The translations under genes were made by a program, and so were the position numbers. From Desulfurococcaceae archaeon MEX13E-LK6-19 (lineage in GTDB: Archaea; Thermoproteota; Thermoprotei_A; Sulfolobales; Desulfurococcaceae), in the NCBI GenBank assembly GCA_029637525.1, contig CP072660.1, forward strand, positions 1,575,612 to 1,639,611: DNA of 64,000 nt, given 5' to 3'. Under the pieces are notes generated by a model. It made no database searches. It saw only the letters and a program-made list of their open reading frames with translations, and was not told the DNA's origin. Position 1 is the first letter of the stretch; each line of letters opens with the position of its first letter. Shown here piece by piece: positions 43,409 through 52,851 of this stretch.

Positions 43409-44636
43409 GCATTTTAGCCGACATCGCGAGAGCTTCTATTGCCGGCAGTTTTTCTCCAGCAAGGAATAAGAGTAATGCATTACCACCTGTTGATACATGA
43501 CACTTACTCTCATCTATCTCCTGGTCGCCCACCAGTGATGCTAAGTGTCCGCCACCCAGTATTACAAATGCCTGGCTATTGAGTGCTGCTTTAACTAGTT
43601 CCTGTGTACCATTACGGAATCTCTCGTCCTCAATAACGCCCGCGGGACCCCTCATCACAATTACTTTTGCTTCCCTCATCAAGTCTCTATACATGTTTAT
43701 TGTATTAGGACCTATATCCATGATCTTACCCTTTATCCTACCCAAGTACTCTTCTCTAACCTCCTTTCCATCAAACGTGATGTAATCGACAGGAGTTTCT
43801 ATCGGCGCTCCAAGATACAATAGTCTCCTCGCTCTCGGCAACAATGACAGAATACCTTTTTCCTCTAGGACACGAAGGTTTTCCCTACCTATATCAAGCC
43901 CCTTGGCTACAAGGAATAACTGTGCCACGAAGCCAGCAGTCAAAATCCTGTCAGCAGCCTTGTTCCTAACAAGATGCTCTATAACCCTTAGTATATCGTG
44001 TACCTTGCCTCCGCCCAACACGAAGATTCTGGGTGAGACGAGTGATCCGAAAGCTTTCTGTAAAGCAAGTATTTCTTTCTCAAACACTGGACCGGCTGCA
44101 GATGGTAGTATCATTGGGAATCCTACTATGCTTGGCTGGCTTCTATGTGCTGCAGCAAAAGCGTCATTAACATAAGCATCAACTAGAGGGGCTAGCCTCC
44201 TGACAATATAGGAGTTCATATGCTTCTCTGGAACAGCCTCAATAAGTTCCTCGCTAACAAACCTAAGGTTGTCGAGAAGAAGTACTTGCCCTGGCTCAAG
44301 TTTTCTTATAGCTTCTCTAGCCGCAGGACCTATAACATCATCTATGAACTTTACCTCAAGCCCACTGTACTTACTTAACAACTCAGCATGTTTCTCCAAT
44401 GAGACGAAATCTTGTTCACCAGGTCTACCCTGGTGTGATGCAGCAACAACAGCTGCATTGTATTTTTCCGCGAGAACTCTTACTGTTTTAGCGTGTACAC
44501 GTATTCTCCTGTCGTCTATTATATCACCTGTATCAGGATCTATTGGGCTGTTGATGTCTATTCTCAGAAACACTTTCTTTTCCTTCAAGTCAATGTCGTT
44601 TATGGTTGGTATCTTAGGTATTTCTATGAACGCCAT
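43398..44636 (-). CDS. pgk: phosphoglycerate kinase
   Basis: 412 residues with the PGK blocks: 'KKVFLRIDINSPID', 'VVAASHQGRPGEQDFVSLEKHAELLS', 'LLDNLRFVSEE', 'DAYVNDAFAAAHRSQPSIVG', 'RIFVLGGGKVHD' and 'FVILGGGHLASLV'. It interconverts 1,3-bisphosphoglycerate/ADP and 3-phosphoglycerate/ATP. The 'GGGH' in place of the usual GGGD-T loop follows the archaeal form. First gene of the pgk-gap-usp operon; promoter lies in the 157-base gap upstream. Confidence 0.95.
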   Translation of the reverse strand: MAFIEIPKIPTINDIDLKEKKVFLRIDINSPIDPDTGDIIDDRRIRVHAKTVRVLAEKYNAAVVAASHQGRPGEQDFVSLEKHAELLSKYSGLEVKFIDDVIGPAAREAIRKLEPGQVLLLDNLRFVSEELIEAVPEKHMNSYIVRRLAPLVDAYVNDAFAAAHRSQPSIVGFPMILPSAAGPVFEKEILALQKAFGSLVSPRIFVLGGGKVHDILRVIEHLVRNKAADRILTAGFVAQLFLVAKGLDIGRENLRVLEEKGILSLLPRARRLLYLGAPIETPVDYITFDGKEVREEYLGRIKGKIMDIGPNTINMYRDLMREAKVIVMRGPAGVIEDERFRNGTQELVKAALNSQAFVILGGGHLASLVGDQEIDESKCHVSTGGNALLLFLAGEKLPAIEALAMSAKMHVW

Positions 44637-44793
44637 ATCTCTCCACCTGTATATTAAATATTTCTTAGAGTATAAAACGTTTGTTACCTGAATTAGTTGT
44701 TTTAACCGTTGATGCGTATTTGTTAGATTTTCGTCTAAACTAATTTATGTAGCTGATTAAAGATCTATTATAGAAGACTATATGAGTATTTTC

Positions 44794-45966
44794 TTAATGC
44801 TCGGCAACTAGTTTCTTTAATAGAAACGGTGTCGTAATACTTGTTACATATATTAAGAGGAGAGCACTGAAGTATAGATCCATGGTTAATACCCCAAGGC
44901 TTAAGCCTGTGACTGCTATCACAAGATCTACTCCAGCTCTAGGCATCATTCCTACACCTATTGCTAGAGACGATCTTTTATCGAATCCCTGGAGCCAAGC
45001 AGCTACACCACATCCAACAACCTTCCCTACAACACCAGCTACTACTATCAAGAAGGCTGTAGTCAATGCTTTCGACAACTCTATGTTCCCGAGAATACTC
45101 CATGGGTCAAGCAGTATACCAGCGTAAACGAAGAAGAACGGGCTTATGAAATCCACGAGCAATGGATAGTACTGTCTAGCCCTACTAGTCATAGGGAGCG
45201 CAATACTTAGTGACAGCCCCGCGAAGTATGCTCCTATAATAGGAGATAAGCCGTAGAAAGCAGTTATTGTCGCTACAATAAGCCCTACTATTATAGGGTA
45301 CGTGAACTGGGCATCATGAAGACTGCTTTTCATAAAGAACCCGATTATCTTCTTAGAGAACTTCGATATCACGAAAGCTATTACCAGTAGTAAGATTATA
45401 CCCGTTACTACCTTGTAAGTAGGGTTACCCTCCTCTTCTGCAAGCATACTATAGACTATACTGAATAACACCATAGCATATACGTCGTCGGCTACAGCTG
45501 CACCAAGAATAGTTTCCCCAACAGGCGTCCTGATCGCGTTGATCTCCATTAACGTCGCAACCGTGACGCTTACACTCGTCGGTGCAAGTATAACTGCTAT
45601 GAACAACGATGTCTCGATACTATAGCCGAGATACAGAGACACCAGAAGAGCTAGAGAAAAAGTCGCGACAACACCTCCAACAGCAACGATACCAGCGCTT
45701 TTACCGTACTTTTTTAGATCCTCGATACTAGACTCTAGTCCCGCAAGGAATATGAGCAGTACTATTCCGAGCCAGGCAATAGATTCTATGTTATCTGTAA
45801 TTCTTATTATGCCTAGAATCGTTGGGCCGAGAAGAATCCCAGCCAGAAGATCGCCGAGAAGAGGTGGCTGTTTAATTTTTGCAAACAATTCTTCAAGAAC
45901 TTTAGCACAGATAATCACCAATGTTATGTCGAGCAGTATAAGAGCTTCACTGGACATGTCAACCAC
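44794..45966 (-). CDS. CPA2-type cation/proton antiporter
   Basis: 390 residues with about 12-13 spans covering the membrane part of Kef/NapA antiporters: 'IKQPPLLGDLLAGILLGPTILG', 'AGLESSIEDLKKYG', 'GAAVADDVYAMVLFS' (the two Asp of the ion site) and 'GVGMMPRAGVDLVIA'. There is no TrkA-N domain, so it is NapA/NhaP-like rather than a gated Kef channel; Na+/H+ exchange is likely. Monocistronic. Confidence 0.88.
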   Translation of the reverse strand: MVDMSSEALILLDITLVIICAKVLEELFAKIKQPPLLGDLLAGILLGPTILGIIRITDNIESIAWLGIVLLIFLAGLESSIEDLKKYGKSAGIVAVGGVVATFSLALLVSLYLGYSIETSLFIAVILAPTSVSVTVATLMEINAIRTPVGETILGAAVADDVYAMVLFSIVYSMLAEEEGNPTYKVVTGIILLLVIAFVISKFSKKIIGFFMKSSLHDAQFTYPIIVGLIVATITAFYGLSPIIGAYFAGLSLSIALPMTSRARQYYPLLVDFISPFFFVYAGILLDPWSILGNIELSKALTTAFLIVVAGVVGKVVGCGVAAWLQGFDKRSSLAIGVGMMPRAGVDLVIAVTGLSLGVLTMDLYFSALLLIYVTSITTPFLLKKLVAEH

Positions 45967-46225
45967 GTCTTTAAGATATTGTCTACTCTAGAGAATAATC
46001 ATAATCACCGTAATTAAAGCATATACATAATTGTTCGATAAATTAATTCTTTAAAATAATTTATTAAAGTTAATCAAAATACTTCCACTAAAGTAGTTTA
46101 ACACAATATATTACTAATAATGCATAAAATGTATAAGTATCTATTATAGCGTTTTACAGAAAAGTTTACATTTAAGTGCGTGTTAAATTGTAAATACAAG
46201 TACCTGGTTCTGGGAGGCTGGAACA

Positions 46226-48115
46226 ATGGATCCTGTTCACGGCGGGTTATTAATTATAATAGCACTAGTACTCTACGCAATATTCTACTTTACACACGGA
46301 CGTTATCTACAAAACAAGGTCGTCAAAGCCGACCCAAACAAACCAACACCAGCACAGAGACTTTATGACGGAGTAGACTATGTCCCTGCCAATAAATACG
46401 TACTATACGGACACCACTTCGCATCCATCGCTGGAGCAGGACCCATAGTAGGACCTGCTATCGCACTAGGTTGGGGCTGGCTTCCAGCAATCCTATGGGT
46501 TTGGTTTGGCAACGTCTTTGTCGGCGTAGTCCACGACTACCTGGCTCTAATGGCTAGCGTGAGGTATGACGGTAAGTCCATTGGCTGGGTTGCCGGCGAG
46601 CTAATGGGAAGAAAGACGATGTACATATTCAACTCATACATATGGTTCTCACTACTACTAGTCGTAGCCGCTTTTGGCTTCGTCATATCAACACTGTTCT
46701 CTGGAATACCTGGCGCAGGACTATCGGCGTTGCTACTATTATTCTTCGCAGTGATAACAGGGTACCTAATGTATAAGACATCTCTAGGAGTAAAAGGAGG
46801 CACACCTATTGCATGGATTTTCATCATAATAGCAGTATTCATAGGAATCATGGCACAAGAAGGCAACTGGTTCGATAACATATGGTTCCTACAGTACTTC
46901 AAGGACTTCAACACCTGGATATATATACTATTGATCTACATCATAGTAGCAGCATCAATACCAGTATGGGTGCTACTACAGCCCAGAGACTACATGAACG
47001 CCTATATCCTATGGGCTAGCCTAGCAATAGGCGGCGGTGCAATGATCTGGTTATTCCTACAGGGTGGTGCAGGGAATCTAGTATTCCCAGGCTACACAAC
47101 ATTCACAGCAAATATTGTCGGAGGAATGCCATCACCATTCTGGCCAGCAGTACCATTAATCATAGCATGTGGTGCTTTATCAGGATTCCATAGCCTAGTA
47201 GGATCAGGTACATCAAGTAAACAGCTAGCCAACGAGCTCCACGGATTAACAGTAGCTTACGCTGGCATGGAGACAGAAGGCTTCCTATCAACAATGGTTA
47301 TAGCCACTATTGCCGCCTTCGGAGTACTAGCTTTCGCAGACACCATCTATGCTGCCGTAAGCGGAGGCAATACAGCTGTTACAAACATAGTCAACTCCAT
47401 AGCCTCAGACCTAGGTATGAAGCCTGTCACTGCAGACAACATAACAAAAGATTATGCACAAACACTCATGAGTAAATTCGCGGACACACCATCCGCTTTC
47501 GGCAAGTATTATGCTAAACTTGCCGGAAAACTCAAGTGGACAATAATACCGAAGAGCTATGCCTATGCTACAAACAAGGCATTCGGACTAAGCCTTACAG
47601 CAATGACCATATTCGGCACACTATGGATCACAGGATTCGCTCTAACGAGCCTCGACACCGCCACTAGACTAGGCAGGTATGCTTGGCAAGAGTTAATGTC
47701 CCCATTAAAGAAGTCTGCTCCAGGACTATACAAAGTCATTGCAAACAAATGGGTTGCATCAGCAATACTAGCACTAATAGGAATGTGGCTAGCTGCATCC
47801 AAGCAATTCCTATTACTATGGCCAGCATTCGCCGGCATGAACCAGCTACTCAGCAGCCTTGCACTAATGACTGTAGCCGTCTGGGTAGCAAAAGTACAGA
47901 AAGCAAGCAGTCTCGGTAAAGCACTTGTAGTAGCACCAGCAATATTCATGTGGATAACAGTAACAATAGCCCTCCTATGGTTCGAGTACGTCGTAGTATA
48001 TCCAAAGATGCTAGCCGGCGAGTTAGCAGGAATAATTGTAGGCGTAATAACAGCTATCGGCATAATACTCAACCTACTAATATTCGCTCTATGGATAAGA
48101 AGAATGAGAAAATAA
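46226..48115 (+). CDS. cstA: carbon starvation protein A (peptide/pyruvate transporter family)
   Basis: 629 residues, about 16-18 spans. Family blocks: 'NKYVLYGHHFASIAGAGPIVGPAIA', 'GVVHDYLALMASVRYDGKSIG', 'GFHSLVGSGTSSKQLANE' and 'FALTSLDTATRLGRYAWQEL'. CstA proteins import peptides or pyruvate in Bacteria; peptide uptake fits a peptide-fermenting hyperthermophile. ATG follows GGGAGGCTGG. The 260-base AT-rich upstream region holds only an AT-only inverted repeat (CTTTAA 46049-46054 / TTAAAG 46064-46069). T-run at 48149-48160 ends the unit. Confidence 0.92.
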   Translation: MDPVHGGLLIIIALVLYAIFYFTHGRYLQNKVVKADPNKPTPAQRLYDGVDYVPANKYVLYGHHFASIAGAGPIVGPAIALGWGWLPAILWVWFGNVFVGVVHDYLALMASVRYDGKSIGWVAGELMGRKTMYIFNSYIWFSLLLVVAAFGFVISTLFSGIPGAGLSALLLLFFAVITGYLMYKTSLGVKGGTPIAWIFIIIAVFIGIMAQEGNWFDNIWFLQYFKDFNTWIYILLIYIIVAASIPVWVLLQPRDYMNAYILWASLAIGGGAMIWLFLQGGAGNLVFPGYTTFTANIVGGMPSPFWPAVPLIIACGALSGFHSLVGSGTSSKQLANELHGLTVAYAGMETEGFLSTMVIATIAAFGVLAFADTIYAAVSGGNTAVTNIVNSIASDLGMKPVTADNITKDYAQTLMSKFADTPSAFGKYYAKLAGKLKWTIIPKSYAYATNKAFGLSLTAMTIFGTLWITGFALTSLDTATRLGRYAWQELMSPLKKSAPGLYKVIANKWVASAILALIGMWLAASKQFLLLWPAFAGMNQLLSSLALMTVAVWVAKVQKASSLGKALVVAPAIFMWITVTIALLWFEYVVVYPKMLAGELAGIIVGVITAIGIILNLLIFALWIRRMRK

Positions 48116-48148
48116 AGAGGAGGGGGCTTCAACGAATATAAACACCAT

Positions 48149-48160
48149 CCTTTTTTCCTT
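48149..48160 (+). terminator. T-run terminator after cstA
   Basis: CCTTTTTTCCTT 35 bases past the cstA stop codon. Confidence 0.45.
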
Positions 48161-48262
48161 CAGTACAAACCATATTTCCTTAAAGAATACCCGGGAAAAC
48201 CTTTCTTTACTACATAGTTTCATAAATTACTGTTTTAAACAGAAGTTAAGTGGGGGCGTGTT

Positions 48263-48532
48263 TTGAGTAAGAAAAAACGTGGCATAATAGATATAATAAC
48301 AGGGATATTCAAGGGCAAAGCAGTTGAATACATAGAAGTAGAACTTAGGGAATTGGAGAACATATTCGCCTTAATTACAATAGGCTCATTCATAGGCCTC
48401 CCGAGCCCACCTACATTCATATCCCTAAGAATACTCCCCTATATGGGCCGGGAACTACTTGTAATGACAAGAATAAGTGAAAGACTTGATGATATGTTAG
48501 GCGAGATGGCTGGATTATTTGATATAGAATAA
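48263..48532 (+). CDS. 89-residue partner of the GET3-like cassette, unknown
   Basis: Basic N-terminus ('SKKKRGIIDIITGIFKGKAVEYIEVELRELENIF') followed by a moderately hydrophobic region ('ALITIGSFIGLPSPPTFISLRILPYMG') and a helical end ('MTRISERLDDMLGEMAGLFDIE'). TTG start after GTGGGGGCG. It ends 36 bases before the ATPase gene; nothing similar recognised. Its size, conserved-looking 'GLPSPP' loop and place suggest a cofactor or client adaptor of the ATPase (inference). Confidence 0.65.
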   Translation: MSKKKRGIIDIITGIFKGKAVEYIEVELRELENIFALITIGSFIGLPSPPTFISLRILPYMGRELLVMTRISERLDDMLGEMAGLFDIE

Positions 48533-48567
48533 AATTAGATTAGATAATGTACTCTGGTGATCTATGC

Positions 48568-49557
48568 TTGAAACATGATTTCAAAATAAGGTTGTTCATG
48601 GGAAAAGGTGGTGTGGGAAAAACAACAATAGCCTCAGCCTACGCCCTGAAGAATGCTAGTGAAAACAAGAAGACTCTCATCGTGAGCCTTGACCCAGCTC
48701 ATAATCTTGGCGACGTTCTTGGTGTTGAGCTTGGCGACAAACCAACTAAGATCACACGTAATCTTGTAGCAATAGAGGTCAACTACGATAAAATGGTTGA
48801 AAAACACTTGAAAACTCTTACCGAGAAAATCAAGGACATCTATGGCTACCTACGTATATTCAATCTAGAAAAGTACATTGATGTACTAAGCCACTCGCCT
48901 GGAATAGAAGAACAAGCTGCTCTCGAGAAAATAATCGAGATAATAAAAGAATATGGTATGGAGAAGAAATTCGATGTAATTGTCTTCGATACCCCACCTA
49001 CAGGTCTAACTCTCAGGATAATGGCGTTGCCAACAATATCAATTATTTGGATCGATAAACTAATCGAGTTAAGACTTGCTATCCTGGAAAAGAGGAAAAT
49101 AATAGCGAAAACAATTGGTGAACAACAGGAAATAACTATAGCTGGCAAGAAAATGAAAATACCTGTTGAAGTATCTGAAGACCCTATATACCAAGAACTA
49201 GTAGGCCTTAAGAAAGAATATGAGTTCATAAACAATATACTCACAGACCCAAGTACAACAAATATAGTGATGATCGTAAACCCTGAAACACTAACAATAC
49301 TTGAAGCCAAGAGAGCCTATGATTTCCTGAAAAGAATAAAAATCAATACAAAATACATAGCTATAAATAAGGTACTGGCAATCAAAGAATTACCCGATGA
49401 ACTCAAACCCAGGCTCGAACAAGAAGAGAAAGCCATTAAAGAAGCTGAGAAAATATTTAAGGATACTACTATAGTCAAGATACCATATCAGCCTAAAGAA
49501 CCACGCGGATTAAAAGACTTAGAAAAACTGCTCATCTACATCAAGAACATAGACTAA
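48568..49557 (+). CDS. GET3/ArsA-type ATPase
   Basis: About 329 residues starting at TTG 48568, six bases after GGTGAT; an ATG at 48547 would add seven residues without a ribosome site. Deviant Walker A 'GKGGVGKTT', switch I 'SLDPAHNLGDVLG', A-loop/Walker B 'VIVFDTPPTGLTLRIM'. A single ATPase domain as in archaeal Get3, which forms dimers and shields hydrophobic tails of membrane proteins, while ArsA works with an arsenite pump. No ars genes are near and no CxxC is seen. Flanked by two unknown genes, one membrane-anchored, in the same direction. Confidence 0.85.
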   Translation: MKHDFKIRLFMGKGGVGKTTIASAYALKNASENKKTLIVSLDPAHNLGDVLGVELGDKPTKITRNLVAIEVNYDKMVEKHLKTLTEKIKDIYGYLRIFNLEKYIDVLSHSPGIEEQAALEKIIEIIKEYGMEKKFDVIVFDTPPTGLTLRIMALPTISIIWIDKLIELRLAILEKRKIIAKTIGEQQEITIAGKKMKIPVEVSEDPIYQELVGLKKEYEFINNILTDPSTTNIVMIVNPETLTILEAKRAYDFLKRIKINTKYIAINKVLAIKELPDELKPRLEQEEKAIKEAEKIFKDTTIVKIPYQPKEPRGLKDLEKLLIYIKNID

Positions 49558-49590
49558 GTAATGAGCTAAGTACCACCATGGTGTAGAGTA

Positions 49591-50238
49591 ATGGACTACC
49601 TAGTGATCTATTTCCTACTAGTACTCACATTTATTCTAGCCGCTGTTTCTGTCCTCCAATTCTATAAGGGTAGAAGAATAAACCTAAAGATCCTCGAGCA
49701 TAGCATAAGAGCAATGGAGAAAATATTCGACCCCAAAGACAAGAATTACACCATCATAGGAATCTACGTCGGCTACACAGCTTTCTATAAAATATACCGG
49801 AAAACACTATCCACAATACATGCAACAGTCCTGTTGCTGCCTAGACAAAGTCTACTCTACATGCCTATAGCAAGACTAACATCGAGACACGACAAAGTCT
49901 ATCTAATATTTAACTATAATAGAGAAATGATTGTTGAAGCCCACGTAGTTAAGAAAGGATACTATAGACTAGGAGTAAAGAGGGCTATAAAGAATATTGA
50001 GAAAATGAAGGTTGAAAAAACAAAGATTAATGGGAAAGATTACTACTTAATCTATACTCAAAAGAGTATGGCTCAAAAACTCGTGGACTACATATCCTCG
50101 CTCAAAAACCCACACATGATAAACCATGTTGCAGTTGTCCCTAAATTAAAGAGACTATATGTAGCTGCAAGACTTGATAAAGAGAACCTAAATGATTTCC
50201 TTAGAAAAACTTATGAATTAGCAATGAGCCTAGCCTAG
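49591..50238 (+). CDS. single-span membrane protein in the GET3-like cassette
   Basis: 215 residues; one N-terminal span ('YLVIYFLLVLTFILAAVSVLQFY', 3-25), then a basic soluble domain with strand/helix mix ('NYTIIGIYVGYTAFYKIYRK', 'LSTIHATVLLLPRQSLLYMPIARL'). Located on the cytosolic side if the KGRR after the span obeys positive-inside. ATG with GGTG eight bases before, 33 bases after the ATPase gene. A membrane receptor for the ATPase is an attractive but untested idea. No family known. Confidence 0.65.
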   Translation: MDYLVIYFLLVLTFILAAVSVLQFYKGRRINLKILEHSIRAMEKIFDPKDKNYTIIGIYVGYTAFYKIYRKTLSTIHATVLLLPRQSLLYMPIARLTSRHDKVYLIFNYNREMIVEAHVVKKGYYRLGVKRAIKNIEKMKVEKTKINGKDYYLIYTQKSMAQKLVDYISSLKNPHMINHVAVVPKLKRLYVAARLDKENLNDFLRKTYELAMSLA

Positions 50239-50283
50239 CTAAATATTGTTTAAGACACTATAAAAACCATAGACTCAAGGCCT

Positions 50284-51243
50284 CTATCTCTTCTTTACCA
50301 GGAACTTGTGTTCACCATACTCAACTAGTTCAACTAAACCCTGCTTCAAAACCATGTCGAGTATTTTCTTAGGGTCAATTCTTTTCTGTCGAGCCAGTTC
50401 TTCGAAATAGTCAAGTCTAAGCGGATGAACAGATATAATGTTCATTATTTCATTAATGAAGTCTCTTGAAGATACAACAAAACCTGTTCCCTCATAAGAT
50501 GTAGTCAAGTATACTTTGTCTCTACCAAGTTTTTCAACAAAAACATCATAAGCAGTAATTACTTCGTTGTCTGCTGGCGGTTTAACCCATTTTAAAGCAG
50601 GGGGTCTCGTTGGGATCATTATGTATGCTCTGCTTACCTTGATTTTCTTTAGGAACTCAGCAATACCCAAGTACTCTTTTACATGAGTATTAACGTCTGC
50701 AACAAGCATTGTCTCAGTAATGATCGTACCCTTGTATTCGTCAGAGAAAATCACTATGCCTTCAAGAATTCTTTTTAGAGATAATTCTTTATGTGGTCTA
50801 TTTATCTTTTTGAAAGTTTGCTCGTAAACAGTATCGATTTTCAGTGATACCAAATCAAAAATCATGAGATCCCTTCGTACATCATCTCTATACAATAGCG
50901 ATGAATTCGTCAGTATTGCTAATGGAATATTTATTGATTCCTTAATAAGCTCGGCCTCCTTACCAAGATTTATATCAAGTGTTGGTTCTCCATCTGGAAC
51001 AAACGTTATATAATCGGGTTTTTTCTCAAGTTTATCTACAACATTTATTACTTCTGAGGAGATCTCATAGGGATCATAGAATTCTCTTCGATCTATGATT
51101 AAATTAATTGTTTCACCAGCTTGGCAGTATATGCACGAATAACTACAGTGCTTAAATGGAATGTTATTGACTCCCAGTGATAGCCCTAGTCTTCTCGACG
51201 GAACAGGTCCGAAGGTGTATTTTCTCCTCGTCTCACTCATCAC
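50284..51243 (-). CDS. radical SAM protein (COG0731-like)
   Basis: 319 residues. 'TFGPVPSRRLGLSLGVNNIPFKHCSYSCIYC' with C33, C37, C40 binding the [4Fe-4S] cluster, then 'YITFVPDGEPTLD' for SAM contact. This start (GPVPSRRLG) defines the COG0731 Fe-S oxidoreductase group, related to but distinct from wyosine synthase Tyw1. C-terminal 60 residues form a winged helix ('HPLRLDYFEELARQKRIDPKKILDMVLKQGLVELVEY'). It overlaps the ZPR1-like gene by 11 bases. Substrate unknown. Confidence 0.85.
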   Translation of the reverse strand: MMSETRRKYTFGPVPSRRLGLSLGVNNIPFKHCSYSCIYCQAGETINLIIDRREFYDPYEISSEVINVVDKLEKKPDYITFVPDGEPTLDINLGKEAELIKESINIPLAILTNSSLLYRDDVRRDLMIFDLVSLKIDTVYEQTFKKINRPHKELSLKRILEGIVIFSDEYKGTIITETMLVADVNTHVKEYLGIAEFLKKIKVSRAYIMIPTRPPALKWVKPPADNEVITAYDVFVEKLGRDKVYLTTSYEGTGFVVSSRDFINEIMNIISVHPLRLDYFEELARQKRIDPKKILDMVLKQGLVELVEYGEHKFLVKKR

Positions 51244-51802
51244 CCGCTGCTTCTTCTTGTGTGTAGGCCTCTATAACAGCTTTGTCTGATAATATTGCTG
51301 AAACACCTTCGGGATCTTCTATTATGAGTGTAAACTTCTTTCTCGCGTCCATGGCTTCTCTTATAGCTTTCTTGACTTCTTCACATTTCTCCTTAGATGC
51401 CTCACCTGTGGAACACAGGAATTCTACTTTCTCGAGAACATCCATTAGTATTCCTTCAACAGTCGTTATATAGCCTGTGGACGCTGGGCCAGGCGTGATT
51501 TCTATTCCTAGCTCGGGTATTCTTATTGATGCTGTAGAAGCCCTTATCACGAGAGCGTTTTCATCACCTGGCTGCTCAACCCTATAGATTATTCTTCTGG
51601 GACCACGTGGCTCTGCTAAACGTACATCATTGAATCTGTATCCACACTCTCTGCATCTCCCACTGGCTATCAGGACTTTCCCCACCATAGGCATGTTATA
51701 CAGGTATTCTTCTACTTTCATCTGGGTCCTGCACATAGGACACTCTATTTCGTACTCAAGTATTTTCTCTAGTTCATTAACCGATGTATTACTACCTGAC
51801 AT
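51233..51802 (-). CDS. ZPR1-type zinc finger protein
   Basis: 189 residues. Zinc site C21-x2-C24 ... C50-x2-C53 and the following beta domain ('IIYRVEQPGDENALVIRASTASIRIPELGIEITPGP...GYITTVEGIL') match one ZPR1 module; eukaryotic ZPR1 has two and binds eEF1A. Archaeal single-module proteins are not well characterised. C-terminal acidic tail. Translationally coupled to the radical SAM gene. Confidence 0.88.
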   Translation of the reverse strand: MSGSNTSVNELEKILEYEIECPMCRTQMKVEEYLYNMPMVGKVLIASGRCRECGYRFNDVRLAEPRGPRRIIYRVEQPGDENALVIRASTASIRIPELGIEITPGPASTGYITTVEGILMDVLEKVEFLCSTGEASKEKCEEVKKAIREAMDARKKFTLIIEDPEGVSAILSDKAVIEAYTQEEAAGDE

Positions 51803-51941
51803 TCCTGCTCCTCCTTATACAGAATATAGCTGGGCTTTTTGCCTGTAAATATATCTTACCATAGTCTTTGAATACTATACACCATTAGCTCTTAATAATA
51901 ATGGTGTTCCTGCAAACCCATACCATATAATGGATGTAATG

Positions 51942-52694
51942 CTATTTTCTGTAAAGAGCCTTAACTGCCTCGAGTATACTCCAAAGTACTTCACCTGCTT
52001 TTCCTCTCAACACATAATCGGCAATCCTAGTTATAGGGGTATCATCTATATTGACCTCTACTACAATACCATTGTTCTCCTTAACTAGATATGGTATGTA
52101 AGCTGCTGGATAGACAACACCACTAGTACCGATGACTAGTACGGTATCAGCTCTTGATGCATGCTCGACAGCTTTCCTCCACTCATCCTCTGGCAAAGGC
52201 TCTCCAAACCAGACAACATCTGGGCGCAATAGCCCACCGCACATAGGACACTTAGGCGGGATCTCCTCTGGTGGCTTATCAACAACACTCTTATAATCAC
52301 ATTCGATACACTTAACCCTCCTTATACTACCATGAAGCTCTACGATACACCTGGAACCAGCCTCCCTATGGAGGCCATCAACGTTTTGTGTGATAACACA
52401 TTTGAGTAAACCCATTTTCTCAAGCTCAGCGAGAGCGATATGGGCTCTGTTAGGCTTCGCCTTGAACACTATCTCCATTCTCCACTTATACCACTCCCAT
52501 ACCAGAACAGGGTTTCTTGCGAAAGCCTCGGGTGTAGCGAGATCCTCTGGCCTATACTTCTTCCACAATCCATCACGGCCACGGAAAGTAGGTATACCGC
52601 TTTCAGCAGAGATCCCTGCACCAGTAAAGGCTATACAGTATTTTGACCTAATAATGATCTCTGCCACCTTATTTATGATGTTGTTTTGCGACAA
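51942..52694 (-). CDS. cobB: NAD-dependent protein deacylase, Sir2 family
   Basis: 250 residues with all sirtuin elements: '[17 protein letters not shown]' (24-40), 'ITQNVDGLH' (101-109), catalytic H121 in 'ELHGS', zinc Cys C129, C132, C149, C152, and '[10 protein letters not shown]'. It removes acetyl groups from lysine using NAD; archaeal Sir2 acts on the chromatin protein Alba. It is the intact counterpart of the degenerate copy at 19338. ATG at 52694. Confidence 0.95.
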   Translation of the reverse strand: MSQNNIINKVAEIIIRSKYCIAFTGAGISAESGIPTFRGRDGLWKKYRPEDLATPEAFARNPVLVWEWYKWRMEIVFKAKPNRAHIALAELEKMGLLKCVITQNVDGLHREAGSRCIVELHGSIRRVKCIECDYKSVVDKPPEEIPPKCPMCGGLLRPDVVWFGEPLPEDEWRKAVEHASRADTVLVIGTSGVVYPAAYIPYLVKENNGIVVEVNIDDTPITRIADYVLRGKAGEVLWSILEAVKALYRK

Positions 52695-52851
52695 TGCTTA
52701 TACCACCTAGAATCAAAAAGCCTACTTTAAAGACGTGAATAAACTAGCTGATTATTGTCTTCAATGACTAATTAATATAAGTTCATGCAAAATATATTTT
52801 AGGTTTACCCATACTTCCATTTCTTTAGACCGAATCTGGGTGCATTAGGGT

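Noticed and set aside
48568-49557. Arsenite pump ATPase ArsA
   Set aside because: Only one ATPase domain, no arsB/arsR nearby and no Cys motif; Get3-type fits better.
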